Source: Leptospira broomii serovar Hurstbridge str. 5399
Lineage (GTDB): Bacteria > Spirochaetota > Leptospiria > Leptospirales > Leptospiraceae
Direction: 5' to 3'
NCBI RefSeq assembly: GCF_000243715.2
Contig: NZ_AHMO02000011.1
Span: 434,001-498,000, forward strand
Length of the DNA stretch: 64,000 bases
Every line of letters begins with the position of its first letter. Within the stretch, counting starts at the first letter, position 1. The translations under genes and the position numbers were made by a program. The notes under the pieces are model-generated. The model saw only the letters and a program-made list of their open reading frames with translations. It was not told the DNA's origin and searched no databases. This document shows, in pieces, positions 32,001-39,448 of this stretch.

Positions 32001-32655
32001 TGAGTGAAGGATCAACCATTCCTTCTAACAGACCTTGGACTGCAGCCTTGGCATTTGCATTCTGATTCAGCGCCTTGTCTAATACGTCTTCGAGTTCCAC
32101 GAATAGAATTTTAATTTCCGGATCTCTCAAAACCGCTGCAAGTTCATGGAATTTTCCGTTCATCGTGTCTTTGGAATACGTTGCGTACATGTATGCCAAT
32201 GCCGTCTGGCTTATCGGAGATAGATTTCGTAAAACCGGCTTTTGGTAGACTCTTAACTTTTCTAACCAAGGCTGTAGAGTATCGAAAGCTTGATTAGGTG
32301 CATTATCGATTCGATCTAAAAGATCATGGACTTTTAATAAAGATTGTCTGACGTGAGCGTTCGGATTAAGAAGCATATCACTCGAAGAACGTAAAAACCC
32401 TACAATGTCTTCTCGATACGGGATGGTCATAGAACTTTCAAGACGGTCATTAAAAGGAATCGGTTGGAGACTTTGGAATCCCGCTTTCAAGGATGGATAA
32501 TTATCAAGAAGGTTAAAGAGCCTAAGCCCGGTACCTTGAATATTATCGTAAAAACTAGCGGGTGCTATCGCATCGTTCTTAGGTTTGCAACACAAGAACA
32601 GTAAGAGGATAAAGCCGATCCAAAGACGATTCTTAATCATTTTCGCTATTCCCAT
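29071..32655 (-). CDS. Large lipoprotein, 1194 residues, function unknown
   Basis: A short basic N-terminus, hydrophobic core and lipobox LLFLCC (Cys22 or Cys23) mark a spirochaetal lipoprotein; Met6 is an equally good start. The N-terminal half (about 40-300) is helical, with many Leu and hydrophobic heptads, and the remainder is mixed with many Ser, Asn and Gly. I recognise no domain. No membrane segments occur after the signal, so it is an anchored periplasmic or surface protein. It is the first gene of a two-gene operon with the 1249-residue lipoprotein and is divergent from a membrane AraC regulator, across a promoter region with two similar palindromes and two A9 runs. Confidence 0.87.
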   Translation of the reverse strand: MGIAKMIKNRLWIGFILLLFLCCKPKNDAIAPASFYDNIQGTGLRLFNLLDNYPSLKAGFQSLQPIPFNDRLESSMTIPYREDIVGFLRSSSDMLLNPNAHVRQSLLKVHDLLDRIDNAPNQAFDTLQPWLEKLRVYQKPVLRNLSPISQTALAYMYATYSKDTMNGKFHELAAVLRDPEIKILFVELEDVLDKALNQNANAKAAVQGLLEGMVDPSLIADKVMKQKLIQIISSIGNSFNQRAGFSDFKSSDTVLKELIINLEKYYTLGGSIYSDPTLTDYTDATYPSEFSILLTEAFRYLRPMLSFGGSYTSDPNVILSLKLAQNVANFDFSRNISGVDFSLHELIRMDALGRDRVNDTNSSPVSALESLMFILTLSDKFGFRWENPADTSMMRLEPNGSVNGGPMTGGVLTVGDSIYSLGSTMTGSIGIKSFMNQSSVDGAVFRNGDANTPSPFTISINTPTLTLLEAPDPSILPSANDTVYTKTIPFIMKLIRNVLLSGGGPYYNRNRTDASGAIYTIDGKMYKDSNGVDLIYKSSWNTSDYRIKVSNTASGACNSTSLCRWVGPGGMETNANYANNSFTPVASGTNASGAKGWSIPVWEIAKDDQTQRAVSSDEEALYKNFQWLLHEKRMVAVIPLRASLGAGVPYKMAAYVTLIANGLNGLMGATPILQDGTNCTDKINGIWRVKQTFLKPGCASSTQPNFRQPGIPVLQANFSDIPGDSMFYLEAWDYGTTGSSPLTFNSLGDTSVYSIFYPPTSSYGVIPQVIAANFTVMERLSFLTSTRVLASSPSDPTLGSSVDASWDQRNRLLPLIVALAQTLDDQADSVHGKNPFQILTGLSGSLTRPLLGRITDTEPSSGGRQIDVVKIVNSDSSVRSNSAGPDEYLFRYLDPVTQKPIRSPISILSENDRRYQDGLLNLMSRTELLSTFVQMMAEMGRPERASGAVLTFQSLATLLGEIKLTNESPTAIQYNLQTYLESVRDMLAAYPGTRSSNVYDPDWDKVGAWAVRLRDYFSAGSVYSLIPTIDFSLDMVIDNVPSATEIQGILNLLGSLFRNSDGNQDYLISNLLSGDTPDLIDIASPNGRSIVGVMMGLVKNGEFYSYLEADMSTPFPLKAIFTDTKRLLVSDMVQTPQQDPSSLLYTMGVLTGIFADMAAGGRKEMPGGFTFYDRFNQDENSDTYWNRFTTIFTR

Positions 32656-32794
32656 CCGCTTTCAATGAAAGCAAGCACAGCATAGCGAACGCTACATAGA
32701 GCCGTCTTATATAGCCCTTATATTTTAACCTGGTATTCAAAAAAAAATAATTTTAGAAAAAAAAAGGTCTAGATGAAAAATGAAATCATTTTGC

Positions 32795-32808
32795 ATAACA
32801 ATTGTTAT
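32795..32808. promoter_or_regulatory. Palindrome ATAACAATTGTTAT (operator candidate 1)
   Basis: A perfect 14-nt palindrome 140 bp upstream of the large-lipoprotein operon. It differs at only two central positions from the second site at 32934-32947, giving the shared form ATAACARTYGTTAT. The binding protein is not known; the adjacent AraC regulator is one candidate. Confidence 0.45.
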
Positions 32809-32928
32809 CTATAACACTGACCTGGCCTGAGGCAGTCCCAAAAGATCATTTGAGACTTTTTTAGAACAATCCCTATTTCTTAACTGGTGGCCCAGAAACT
32901 ACGATACATAATTGTAATGATTGGATTC

Positions 32929-32952
32929 AATAAATAACAGTCGTTATTTATT
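32929..32952. promoter_or_regulatory. Inverted repeat with 10-bp arms (operator candidate 2)
   Basis: AATAAATAAC and GTTATTTATT flank the 4-nt spacer AGTC, an exact 10-bp-arm inverted repeat. Its core matches the palindrome at 32795-32808. It could act as an operator for either divergent gene or form a small hairpin in the AraC leader. Confidence 0.5.
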
Positions 32953-32978
32953 AGTTCGTTAAAGTAGTGCCCTTAAGC

Positions 32979-32998
32979 CCTGTAGGAACTCCTACAGG
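32979..32998. repeat. Perfect hairpin CCTGTAGGA-AC-TCCTACAGG
   Basis: A 9-bp perfect inverted repeat with a 2-nt centre in the leader of the AraC gene, followed 78 nt later by a second GC-rich hairpin. I recall similar GTAGGAACTCCTAC hairpins between genes in other leptospires but cannot verify that here. Confidence 0.55.
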
Positions 32999-33075
32999 CT
33001 CGCTAAGAGAAAAAGAGTTGTTCAAGAATGCAATTCTGTGAAATGAGGCATTCCGACGCGTACCACCGCACCGGC

Positions 33076-33096
33076 CCCCACCCAGGAAGGGTGGGG
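33076..33096. repeat. GC-rich perfect hairpin in AraC leader
   Basis: CCCCACCC and GGGTGGGG flank AGGAA, an 8-bp all-but-two GC stem. No T-run follows, so it is not a standard terminator. It may be part of a dispersed intergenic repeat or a leader structure. Confidence 0.5.
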
Positions 33097-33165
33097 ATTC
33101 TCCGACCCAGGCGCCAGAAATGGAATTCCTTGACAGCATGGCAAAGTTGCCGGATCTTCCTCGGC

Positions 33166-34314
33166 ATGCCAAACTCGGCCTATTTATTAGGAAACCAACC
33201 TGAAATCGGTCCTTGGTTGGCGATTCTCTGGTGGATGGTTCACTTCGGTATTTCTTTAGGATTCCTTATGAGTCTAGGGCAAATCGTTATTGAACGAAAA
33301 ACCGCCCTTAATAGATTACTTACCTTACTTTTTGCCTCCATTGGGATTTTCCAGGCTTGCTCGGTATCCATTCTTTCAGGTTTTTATCAGGCAATACCGC
33401 TTCTATCTCTCGCCTATTTACCGACTTTAGGTTCCGTGGGTCCCATCCTCTATGGAATTCACCAAGTAAGTGTAGAAAGAGAAACCGAATCGTTTGGATA
33501 TCTTGGTCTGAGTAAAATCCATCTATTTCTTCCCATTACACTTTGGGTTATCTATCTGCTGGGCATTTTTGTTTCCGAAGAACTGATCAAGATTTCCATC
33601 GCCACATTCGTCTCACAGCCGGGAATCCGGATCAGCGAGATGATTCTGTTTGTCCCCCTGACCTTGCTATTAGGATATGTGATAGCGATTCTGACAAAGA
33701 GCTCGGATCTTTTTCGTCCGGAAATTTTACGGCAAGAATGGACGACCCGCATCCTTCTTTTCTTGGTCTTGGCGACGCTCTGGAATTTGGTCTTAGGCGC
33801 GATCTACCTACTTACCCGCAATCCGTTGTATCTACTGGAAAACTCCGCAATGATGAGCTGTAGCCTCTGTCTTGCGTATTTGATCGGCCATAAACGTCCT
33901 GAATTTTTTCGAGCTTTGCAAGAAGTAGCGCAGGCTACGCGGCAGAAATATTCACGTTCCCTATTGCAGGGATTAAACAGAGCGGCTCTCAAAGAGAACC
34001 TTTTGCAAATTATGGAAAAAGAACGACTCTATCGAGACGATGAGTTAAGCTTGGCCGATCTAGCCGACGAACTGGCTCTCTCAACTCATCAAGTGTCCGA
34101 ATTAATCAACCAAGAACTTGGAAAAAACTTCGCTGCGTTCGTAAACGATTTTAGGATTCGGGACGCCTGTCAACTTTTACGAACGGATCGGAATCGATCC
34201 GTTCTCGATATTGCCTTCGAAGTAGGATTTCGGACAAAATCATCCTTCCACAGGGCATTTCAAAAGCACACCGGTAAGACTCCTTCGGAATACCGGGCCT
34301 CGGGAGAGTCGTAA
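33166..34314 (+). CDS. Membrane-embedded AraC-family regulator
   Basis: From ATG at 33166 the protein has 382 residues, matching its paralogue at 59849-60994 (381). Residues about 12-235 form seven hydrophobic helices; the C-terminal 100 residues are an AraC-type double helix-turn-helix: LSLADLADELALSTHQVSELINQELGKNF, then VLDIAFEVGFRTKSSFHRAFQKHTGKTPSEYR. The frame is open back to 33028, but that extension reads through GC-rich hairpins and does not resemble a signal or helix, so I reject it. It likely senses a membrane-related signal and binds DNA directly. It is divergent from the large-lipoprotein operon, a plausible target. Confidence 0.9.
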   Translation: MPNSAYLLGNQPEIGPWLAILWWMVHFGISLGFLMSLGQIVIERKTALNRLLTLLFASIGIFQACSVSILSGFYQAIPLLSLAYLPTLGSVGPILYGIHQVSVERETESFGYLGLSKIHLFLPITLWVIYLLGIFVSEELIKISIATFVSQPGIRISEMILFVPLTLLLGYVIAILTKSSDLFRPEILRQEWTTRILLFLVLATLWNLVLGAIYLLTRNPLYLLENSAMMSCSLCLAYLIGHKRPEFFRALQEVAQATRQKYSRSLLQGLNRAALKENLLQIMEKERLYRDDELSLADLADELALSTHQVSELINQELGKNFAAFVNDFRIRDACQLLRTDRNRSVLDIAFEVGFRTKSSFHRAFQKHTGKTPSEYRASGES

Positions 34315-34419
34315 TTTATAGTTTAGGACAAAACATCGAGTGGCATTCGATCTATTGAGACGACGGTAGAGGAAAAATCGGTTAAATTTGATTCAACCGA
34401 AAAGATGAAGAGGACACCG

Positions 34420-35490
34420 ATGACTGCAATCGCACAAATAATGGTTCCAACCAAACCGAGTCTAAAACTTTCCGATAAAGAAAGAAGTAAAAGGATCATG
34501 AAATGGATTCGATTCCGAGATAAGCAACTACGGAGAAAATTCCCTTTTTTAAAGAACCAAGACCGATTGGGAATGGGAATCACCGTCGGTTCCGCCGCCG
34601 GAATGCTGCTATTTGCCGGCTTATATATTGCCGGATTCATTCCCGCCTGGACCTGCATCCTCGCAAACGGAATTTTAGCGTCTTTATTACATGAAATCGA
34701 ACACGATTTGATTCATAACCTTTACTATAAGGATAACCTAAAAAAGCAAAACTTTATGTTTTGGGTCGTCTGGATCTTTAGGGGAAATACCGTCAGTCCC
34801 TGGTACAGACGAATGATCCATACCCTGCATCACAAGGTCTCCGGTCATAAAGAGGATATTGAAGAGAGATTGATCGGAAACGGAATGAACTTCGGCCTAA
34901 AACGGCTCTTGACGATGATCGACGGAAATCTATCCTTTCTCTTTCAAGCGCATAAGCTTAGAAAGGAAGCCCCCAAATTCAAGCGAAGAGAAATTACTCG
35001 ATCTAGTTGGCCTTACCTGGTGATCTTTTATCATCTATGGTATAATTTCCTATTCTTGAATGCCTTTTACATCATTAACGACTACTTAGGAAAGCCTATT
35101 AACGAACCAGCTTGGCTGGACGGAATCCGTACGTTTCTAAATACGTCGGCGGTCGTATACTTATTGCCTAACTGGATCCGCCAAACAAGCATTCAGATCG
35201 TCTCGTCCAATATGCATTATTACGGGGACGTAAAGGGATTATACGACCAAACTCAGGTTCTAAACTCCTGGCTTCTCCTTCCGTTACATCTCTTCTGCTT
35301 TAATTTCGGCAGTACCCACGGAATTCATCACTTTGTGGTAAATCAGCCTTTCTATCTTCGGCAAGCAGTAGCACCCTTTGTTCATCCGGCGATGAAGCGA
35401 TACGGAATTAGATTTAACGATTTTGGCAGCATTTTCCGAGCCAATCGCCTCGGAAAGGAAACCCCTTCAACGATCGCACAAATTGCATAA
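34420..35490 (+). CDS. Fatty acid desaturase family protein
   Basis: I chose ATG at 34420 because AAGAGGA sits five nucleotides before it; an in-frame ATG at 34405 has no Shine-Dalgarno. The 356-residue membrane protein has the three His clusters of membrane di-iron desaturases or hydroxylases: HEIEHDLIH, HTLHHK and HGIHHF. Hydrophobic pairs of helices lie between them. It would introduce a double bond or hydroxyl into a fatty acyl chain or related lipid; the exact substrate cannot be read from sequence. It stands alone and ends at a strong terminator. Confidence 0.9.
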   Translation: MTAIAQIMVPTKPSLKLSDKERSKRIMKWIRFRDKQLRRKFPFLKNQDRLGMGITVGSAAGMLLFAGLYIAGFIPAWTCILANGILASLLHEIEHDLIHNLYYKDNLKKQNFMFWVVWIFRGNTVSPWYRRMIHTLHHKVSGHKEDIEERLIGNGMNFGLKRLLTMIDGNLSFLFQAHKLRKEAPKFKRREITRSSWPYLVIFYHLWYNFLFLNAFYIINDYLGKPINEPAWLDGIRTFLNTSAVVYLLPNWIRQTSIQIVSSNMHYYGDVKGLYDQTQVLNSWLLLPLHLFCFNFGSTHGIHHFVVNQPFYLRQAVAPFVHPAMKRYGIRFNDFGSIFRANRLGKETPSTIAQIA

Positions 35491-35525
35491 TCACGTTCGT
35501 TAAGGGAATTATTACATCCGCTTTA

Positions 35526-35560
35526 AAAAGGAAATCTTCGTGAGGGATTTCCTTTTCTTT
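35526..35560 (+). terminator. Terminator of the desaturase gene
   Basis: Perfect 11-bp inverted repeat AAAAGGAAATC (35526-35536) and GATTTCCTTTT (35546-35556), with a 9-nt loop and a T-rich tail (TTTTCTTTTCC). It lies 36 bp past the desaturase stop. Confidence 0.85.
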
Positions 35561-35592
35561 TCCTATGGTATTCCAAAACTAGACGAACTTCC

Positions 35593-36459
35593 ATGGAAGA
35601 AAGTCGTCTCCGGACCTATTTAGAATTCCAAATCTCCCAATTAATTATTAGCGGGAACGTACTTTTCGCTCATCTCCTTCCCTACTCGCCTTCCGTCATC
35701 ACTTGGGGGAGAACTTTATTTTCCAGTCTTCTCCTTGGGTCTCTTCTTTATTTAAGAAAAAGACCGATCCTTTTTTCATCCAAACGCGACAACCTGATCT
35801 CTTTCGGATTAGGAGTTCTTCTTGCCGTTCACTGGGTGACATTTTTCTCGTCCGCACAAATTTCCAGTGTAGCGATAGCGGTGCTAACCTTATTCACTCA
35901 TCCGATTTGGACGGTTTTACTCGAACCTTTCTATTTCAAAGTAAAACTGAAAGCTTCCGATATCGCTATGGCAGGCTTCGTATGTATCGGTATGTGGTTT
36001 TTAGTACCGGAATTTACTTTTGCCAACGAATATTTTGTCGGTGTGATGATAGGGCTTATATCCGCTCTCACACTAGCGTTACGAAATTTACTTACGAAAA
36101 AATATCTATCCGGGCACGGCTCCTCTCAGGTGATGTTTCATCAGAGCGTGGCCACATGTGTAATACTGTCTCCCGTCCTATTTTTCGAAGAAACCTTCAA
36201 AAACGGACAAGATTGGGCCCTGGTATTTCTATTAGGAACCTTCTTCACGGCGATCGGACATACTATGTATGTTAAGGCGGTATTCAAAATGAAAGTAAAG
36301 ACTGTCGGTTTACTTTCGACGATACAACCGGTCTATTCCGCAATTCTTGCTTGGCTGATTCTGGGAGAATTTCCAAGAAAGGAAGAATTCATCGGAGGAA
36401 CTTTAATTTTAGTCGCCGCCTTCGTAGAATCCTTCAGATACAATCGCAATTCCGAATAA
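35593..36459 (+). CDS. EamA-family drug/metabolite transporter
   Basis: The 288-residue protein has about ten transmembrane helices in two EamA halves. Characteristic pieces are RTLFSSLLLG early and TMYVKAVFKMKVKTVGLLSTIQPVYSAILAWLILGE near the end, the conserved closing segment of these carriers. They export or import small metabolites; the substrate is not deducible. It overlaps nothing but ends 4 bp before the next gene, and probably shares a transcript with it. Confidence 0.9.
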   Translation: MEESRLRTYLEFQISQLIISGNVLFAHLLPYSPSVITWGRTLFSSLLLGSLLYLRKRPILFSSKRDNLISFGLGVLLAVHWVTFFSSAQISSVAIAVLTLFTHPIWTVLLEPFYFKVKLKASDIAMAGFVCIGMWFLVPEFTFANEYFVGVMIGLISALTLALRNLLTKKYLSGHGSSQVMFHQSVATCVILSPVLFFEETFKNGQDWALVFLLGTFFTAIGHTMYVKAVFKMKVKTVGLLSTIQPVYSAILAWLILGEFPRKEEFIGGTLILVAAFVESFRYNRNSE

Positions 36460-36463
36460 ACCC

Positions 36464-38182
36464 ATGTCTCAAAAATTTTTAACGATCGTAGACACCTCCG
36501 CCCCTTTTTTCTTAGAGCACGCAAAAGGAACGGTAAATTGGTCCAAGGCCCCGCTGGTCTCCTTGGAAAAAAATAAATCCTCCTTCCCTTCCAAAAAAAA
36601 ACATAAACGCGTTCGTGAGTCCTTCCGCACTTATACGAAAAGAGTATCCAAACTCGGATTCAATGCCGTTACGATAGACGAACTTTGTTACCTAGTGCCT
36701 CATTCTTTTTATTCCCAGGAACTAAACCGGAAAATTTCCTCCTATCGAAAGAAATATAAGAAATTATTCAAGATCGCTTCCGAAGCGAATTTGAAAATAT
36801 TCCTCACGACGGATTTCTTCACTTCCAATAAAAATCTCGAAGAGAAAACGAAGGGGAATCTAGAGCATTCCACCGAGATTTTCATGACCGGTCTGGAATC
36901 TTTCTTTCAGGATTTCCCGGAGGTCAATGGAATCGTTCTTCGAATCGGAGAATCGGACGGGGTGGATGTCAGGGGCGACTTTCGAAGTAAACTTTTATTG
37001 AGAACCACTGAACAAGCAAATAGGTTTTTAAACCAAATTCTACCCATTTTCGAAAAACATAATAAAAAATTAATATTTAGAACCTGGACGTTAGGAGCTT
37101 ACGAGATCGGAGACCTGATTTGGAATCCGGAGACCTATCGGGACGTTTTCAGAAATATCCGTAGCCAATCATTGATCATCTCGATGAAATACGGAGAGGG
37201 AGATTTTTTTCGGTATCTTCCGCTAAACCCGCTATTTCTGGAGGACGACCGTCCCAAGCTGATAGAACTGCAGGCTCGAAGAGAATACGAGGGATTCGGC
37301 GAATTTCCCTCCTTTATCGGATGGTCCTATGATCGATACAGAAACCAGCTTAAGAATGCCAAAAACATGGTCGGCCTCAGCGTTTGGACTCAAACAGGCG
37401 GCTGGTCTTCTTTCCGAAACTTTACCTTTCTAAAGCATTCTTCTTACTGGAATGAATTGAATACATTCGTTGCACTAAAACTTTTTACTAAGGATTGGTC
37501 GGTTGAAAAATGTGTTCGTAGATTTTTCGGAAATTCCAATTCGGACGAATTTCTTCATTTTCTAAAACTCAGCGACCGGGTTATAGAGGACCTACTTTAC
37601 GATCCTGAATTTGCGCGAAACACATACTACCTTCATCGAGTCAGGATCCCTCCTCTATTGCATGTGACCTGGGACAGGGTTACTATTTCCGATCCATTCA
37701 GATTCCTTTATTCGGCGCTTTCAAAAAACGGAATGTATTCGATACGACAGGGAGAAGCCGCCTTTCTCTTATTGGAAGAAATGCGGCAAATTGCCGAGGC
37801 GCTAAAACTACCTTATGAATTCGAATTTCAGCGGGACACGTTTTATTTGCTCTTGCTTTGTCGCCGTCTATTATACCTGACCGATCCGAGACAGAGCGAC
37901 CCGATTTTTCAAGAGGCGATAGAGACTGCAAAGGTTTACGCTCGGCAATATTCGAACGCTTATCAGTTCCATATACTTGCGCAGAGGAAAAAGATCGGTT
38001 TCTTTGCCCGCACAATGCTCAAACTTTTTGTCCGCCGACAAAGTTCGTATCGGATCTTGGATAAATTGCTGTTTCATCCCGCGCTTCGATTCGTTTATTA
38101 TTTGATTTATTTGAGAATTCGTAGGCGACTTCCAAGTTTTTTAAATCAGCAGGCGATGCCCGTAAGGGAACTTCTGCGCTGA
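36464..38182 (+). CDS. Hypothetical protein, possible TIM-barrel glycosidase-like fold
   Basis: This 572-residue protein has no signal peptide or membrane segments. The stretch FNAVTIDELCYL, LKIFLTTDFF, NGIVLRIGESDGVDVRGDF, KLIFRTWTLGAYEIGD and IISMKYGEGDFFRYLP reads like successive strands of a TIM barrel, as in glucuronidase-like (GH67/GH115-type) enzymes, but I cannot confirm the family. Its C-terminal half is helical. It begins 4 bp after the EamA gene. Two A-runs (A7 at 36567, A9 at 36593-36601) sit in the early coding part. The MORN lipoprotein gene follows at 38226. Confidence 0.8.
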   Translation: MSQKFLTIVDTSAPFFLEHAKGTVNWSKAPLVSLEKNKSSFPSKKKHKRVRESFRTYTKRVSKLGFNAVTIDELCYLVPHSFYSQELNRKISSYRKKYKKLFKIASEANLKIFLTTDFFTSNKNLEEKTKGNLEHSTEIFMTGLESFFQDFPEVNGIVLRIGESDGVDVRGDFRSKLLLRTTEQANRFLNQILPIFEKHNKKLIFRTWTLGAYEIGDLIWNPETYRDVFRNIRSQSLIISMKYGEGDFFRYLPLNPLFLEDDRPKLIELQARREYEGFGEFPSFIGWSYDRYRNQLKNAKNMVGLSVWTQTGGWSSFRNFTFLKHSSYWNELNTFVALKLFTKDWSVEKCVRRFFGNSNSDEFLHFLKLSDRVIEDLLYDPEFARNTYYLHRVRIPPLLHVTWDRVTISDPFRFLYSALSKNGMYSIRQGEAAFLLLEEMRQIAEALKLPYEFEFQRDTFYLLLLCRRLLYLTDPRQSDPIFQEAIETAKVYARQYSNAYQFHILAQRKKIGFFARTMLKLFVRRQSSYRILDKLLFHPALRFVYYLIYLRIRRRLPSFLNQQAMPVRELLR

Positions 38183-38225
38183 TTTCCGATTGACGAAACC
38201 TAAATTAGATCGCAAAATTTCAATC

Positions 38226-38810
38226 ATGCTCGCTTTTCCACTCCGATCGATTTCAATACTGTTCTGCACATTATGTTTGTTTGTTTGGATCAACTGCTCA
38301 AGCGCCCCGGACACGAAGGAACCGTCTTCTAGTCGGGAAGTTCCCGAAAATTCCTCGTCATCTGATACCGCAAAATCCGATTCTCGTTCGATGAATCTTT
38401 CGGACGAAACTTCGGAAGACGGTCGTTGTGAACAGGGAGATTGCGAAAACGGTTCCGGAATTTACGTATATGCTACGGGAGATAAATACGTAGGAAATTT
38501 TAAGAACGGGACGAGAGAAGGAACCGGTAAATTCGAGTATAAAAACGGAGATCAATTTAGCGGGAATTTTTCCGGAGATCAAAAACAGGGCCCCGGAACG
38601 TATACCTTCTCGACGGGAACGATCGTGGAAGGGAATTTTTCTGACGGCATCCTGAAAGGAAAGGCCACTGTCTCCTTTCCTGACGGAGGAGTGCTGGAAG
38701 CGGATTTTATCGACGGAAACAATTCTTCGCCGGGAAAGTTTACACGTGCCGACGGAAGCCAGGCAGACTGTGCGTTTCAATCCAAAGCTCTCTACTGCCA
38801 AAGCAATTAA
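38226..38810 (+). CDS. MORN-repeat lipoprotein
   Basis: From ATG at 38226 the product has 194 residues; a TTG at 38190 is also in frame. The lipobox is LFVWINC (Cys24). A Ser/Asp/Glu-rich spacer follows, then MORN-type repeats: GIYVYATGDKYVGNFKNG, GKFEYKNGDQFSGNFSGD, GTYTFSTGTIVEGNFSDG and ATVSFPDGGVLEADFIDG. Such repeats form extended beta hairpins, often at membranes. It is probably an envelope protein. Two Cys pairs (CEQGDCENG and the end ADCAFQ, YCQSN) may form disulfides. It is convergent with the lipoprotein gene ending at 38859. Confidence 0.88.
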   Translation: MLAFPLRSISILFCTLCLFVWINCSSAPDTKEPSSSREVPENSSSSDTAKSDSRSMNLSDETSEDGRCEQGDCENGSGIYVYATGDKYVGNFKNGTREGTGKFEYKNGDQFSGNFSGDQKQGPGTYTFSTGTIVEGNFSDGILKGKATVSFPDGGVLEADFIDGNNSSPGKFTRADGSQADCAFQSKALYCQSN

Positions 38811-38858
38811 TTAATATTTCGTATAACGATCGTTAATACGCGAAGGGAATATTCGCAA

Positions 38859-39446
38859 TTAATCCTCCGGTATTGATCGAGATCTTGACGATTCCCATTC
38901 CTTGGCTTGGAAAGGATCCACTCTGACCAAGGTGTGAGTGATTGAAAATTCCTCGCTTGCCCAATTCGGCATCGTTCGCAACTCGACGATTCTATACCAA
39001 ACATTTCCCGATTCCACTTTAAATAGGTGGTTTACGCATAAACATTTGAATTTGAATCCGAAACCGAATTCGGGCGGCGTAACAGAATGCGGAGCCGCGA
39101 AGAAAAATAAATCCTCTTTGGTATCATTCTTATAGACTAACGCAAACCGTCGGAGTTCCCCCGGTGAAAGAAGTAAAGTCGAGGCTTCGATCGGAGTCGA
39201 GATCGGCGCCTGTTCCAAAGATGCGACCGACTTAGTATCCCAGAGTTGAACCGGTTTTTGGGCTGCCAATTCGTACAGCTCCATCTTTCCAGGCACACCT
39301 TTACGAATCCATTCGATCCGGACCGGTATTGCGCCTTTCTTACCCTTTAGATTAAGCGAAAACTCATCTCGTTTTTCCTCTTTTCCGCAAGTATGGAAAA
39401 AGGAAAAAACGAGTAAGACCAAACAAAGACGATTCAAAAATAGCAA
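38859..39446 (-). CDS. Lipoprotein, 195 residues
   Basis: The gene starts with TTG at 39446 with GGAG five nucleotides before it, two bases after the stop of the upstream lipoprotein gene, so the two are translationally coupled. The lipobox is FFHTC (Cys20), followed by a charged spacer. The body is beta-rich, with FALVYKNDTKEDLFFFAAPHSVTPPE and KFKCLCVNHLF, and a Cys pair. I recognise no family. I note that the pieces around 100-150 resemble the periplasmic copper- or redox-type beta folds, but that is only an impression. Confidence 0.8.
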   Translation of the reverse strand: MLFLNRLCLVLLVFSFFHTCGKEEKRDEFSLNLKGKKGAIPVRIEWIRKGVPGKMELYELAAQKPVQLWDTKSVASLEQAPISTPIEASTLLLSPGELRRFALVYKNDTKEDLFFFAAPHSVTPPEFGFGFKFKCLCVNHLFKVESGNVWYRIVELRTMPNWASEEFSITHTLVRVDPFQAKEWESSRSRSIPED

Positions 39447-39448
39447 TC

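Larger units (their letters stand above)
32656..33165. other. Divergent regulatory region, no gene
   Basis: This 510-bp stretch between the large-lipoprotein operon (-) and the AraC regulator (+) contains two A9 runs (32739-32747, 32757-32765), palindromes at 32795-32808 and 32929-32952, and two GC-rich hairpins in the AraC leader (32979-32998, 33076-33096). Reading frames here, including an upstream extension of the AraC gene, look non-coding. Confidence 0.7.

Noticed and set aside
33028..33165. In-frame extension of the AraC gene upstream of 33166
   Set aside because: It reads through two GC-rich hairpins, has no signal- or helix-like composition and the paralogue begins where the 33166 ATG does.
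38812..38852. Imperfect hairpin between the MORN gene and the convergent lipoprotein as a terminator
   Set aside because: Bulged stem without a T-run on either strand; left as a possible end structure only.
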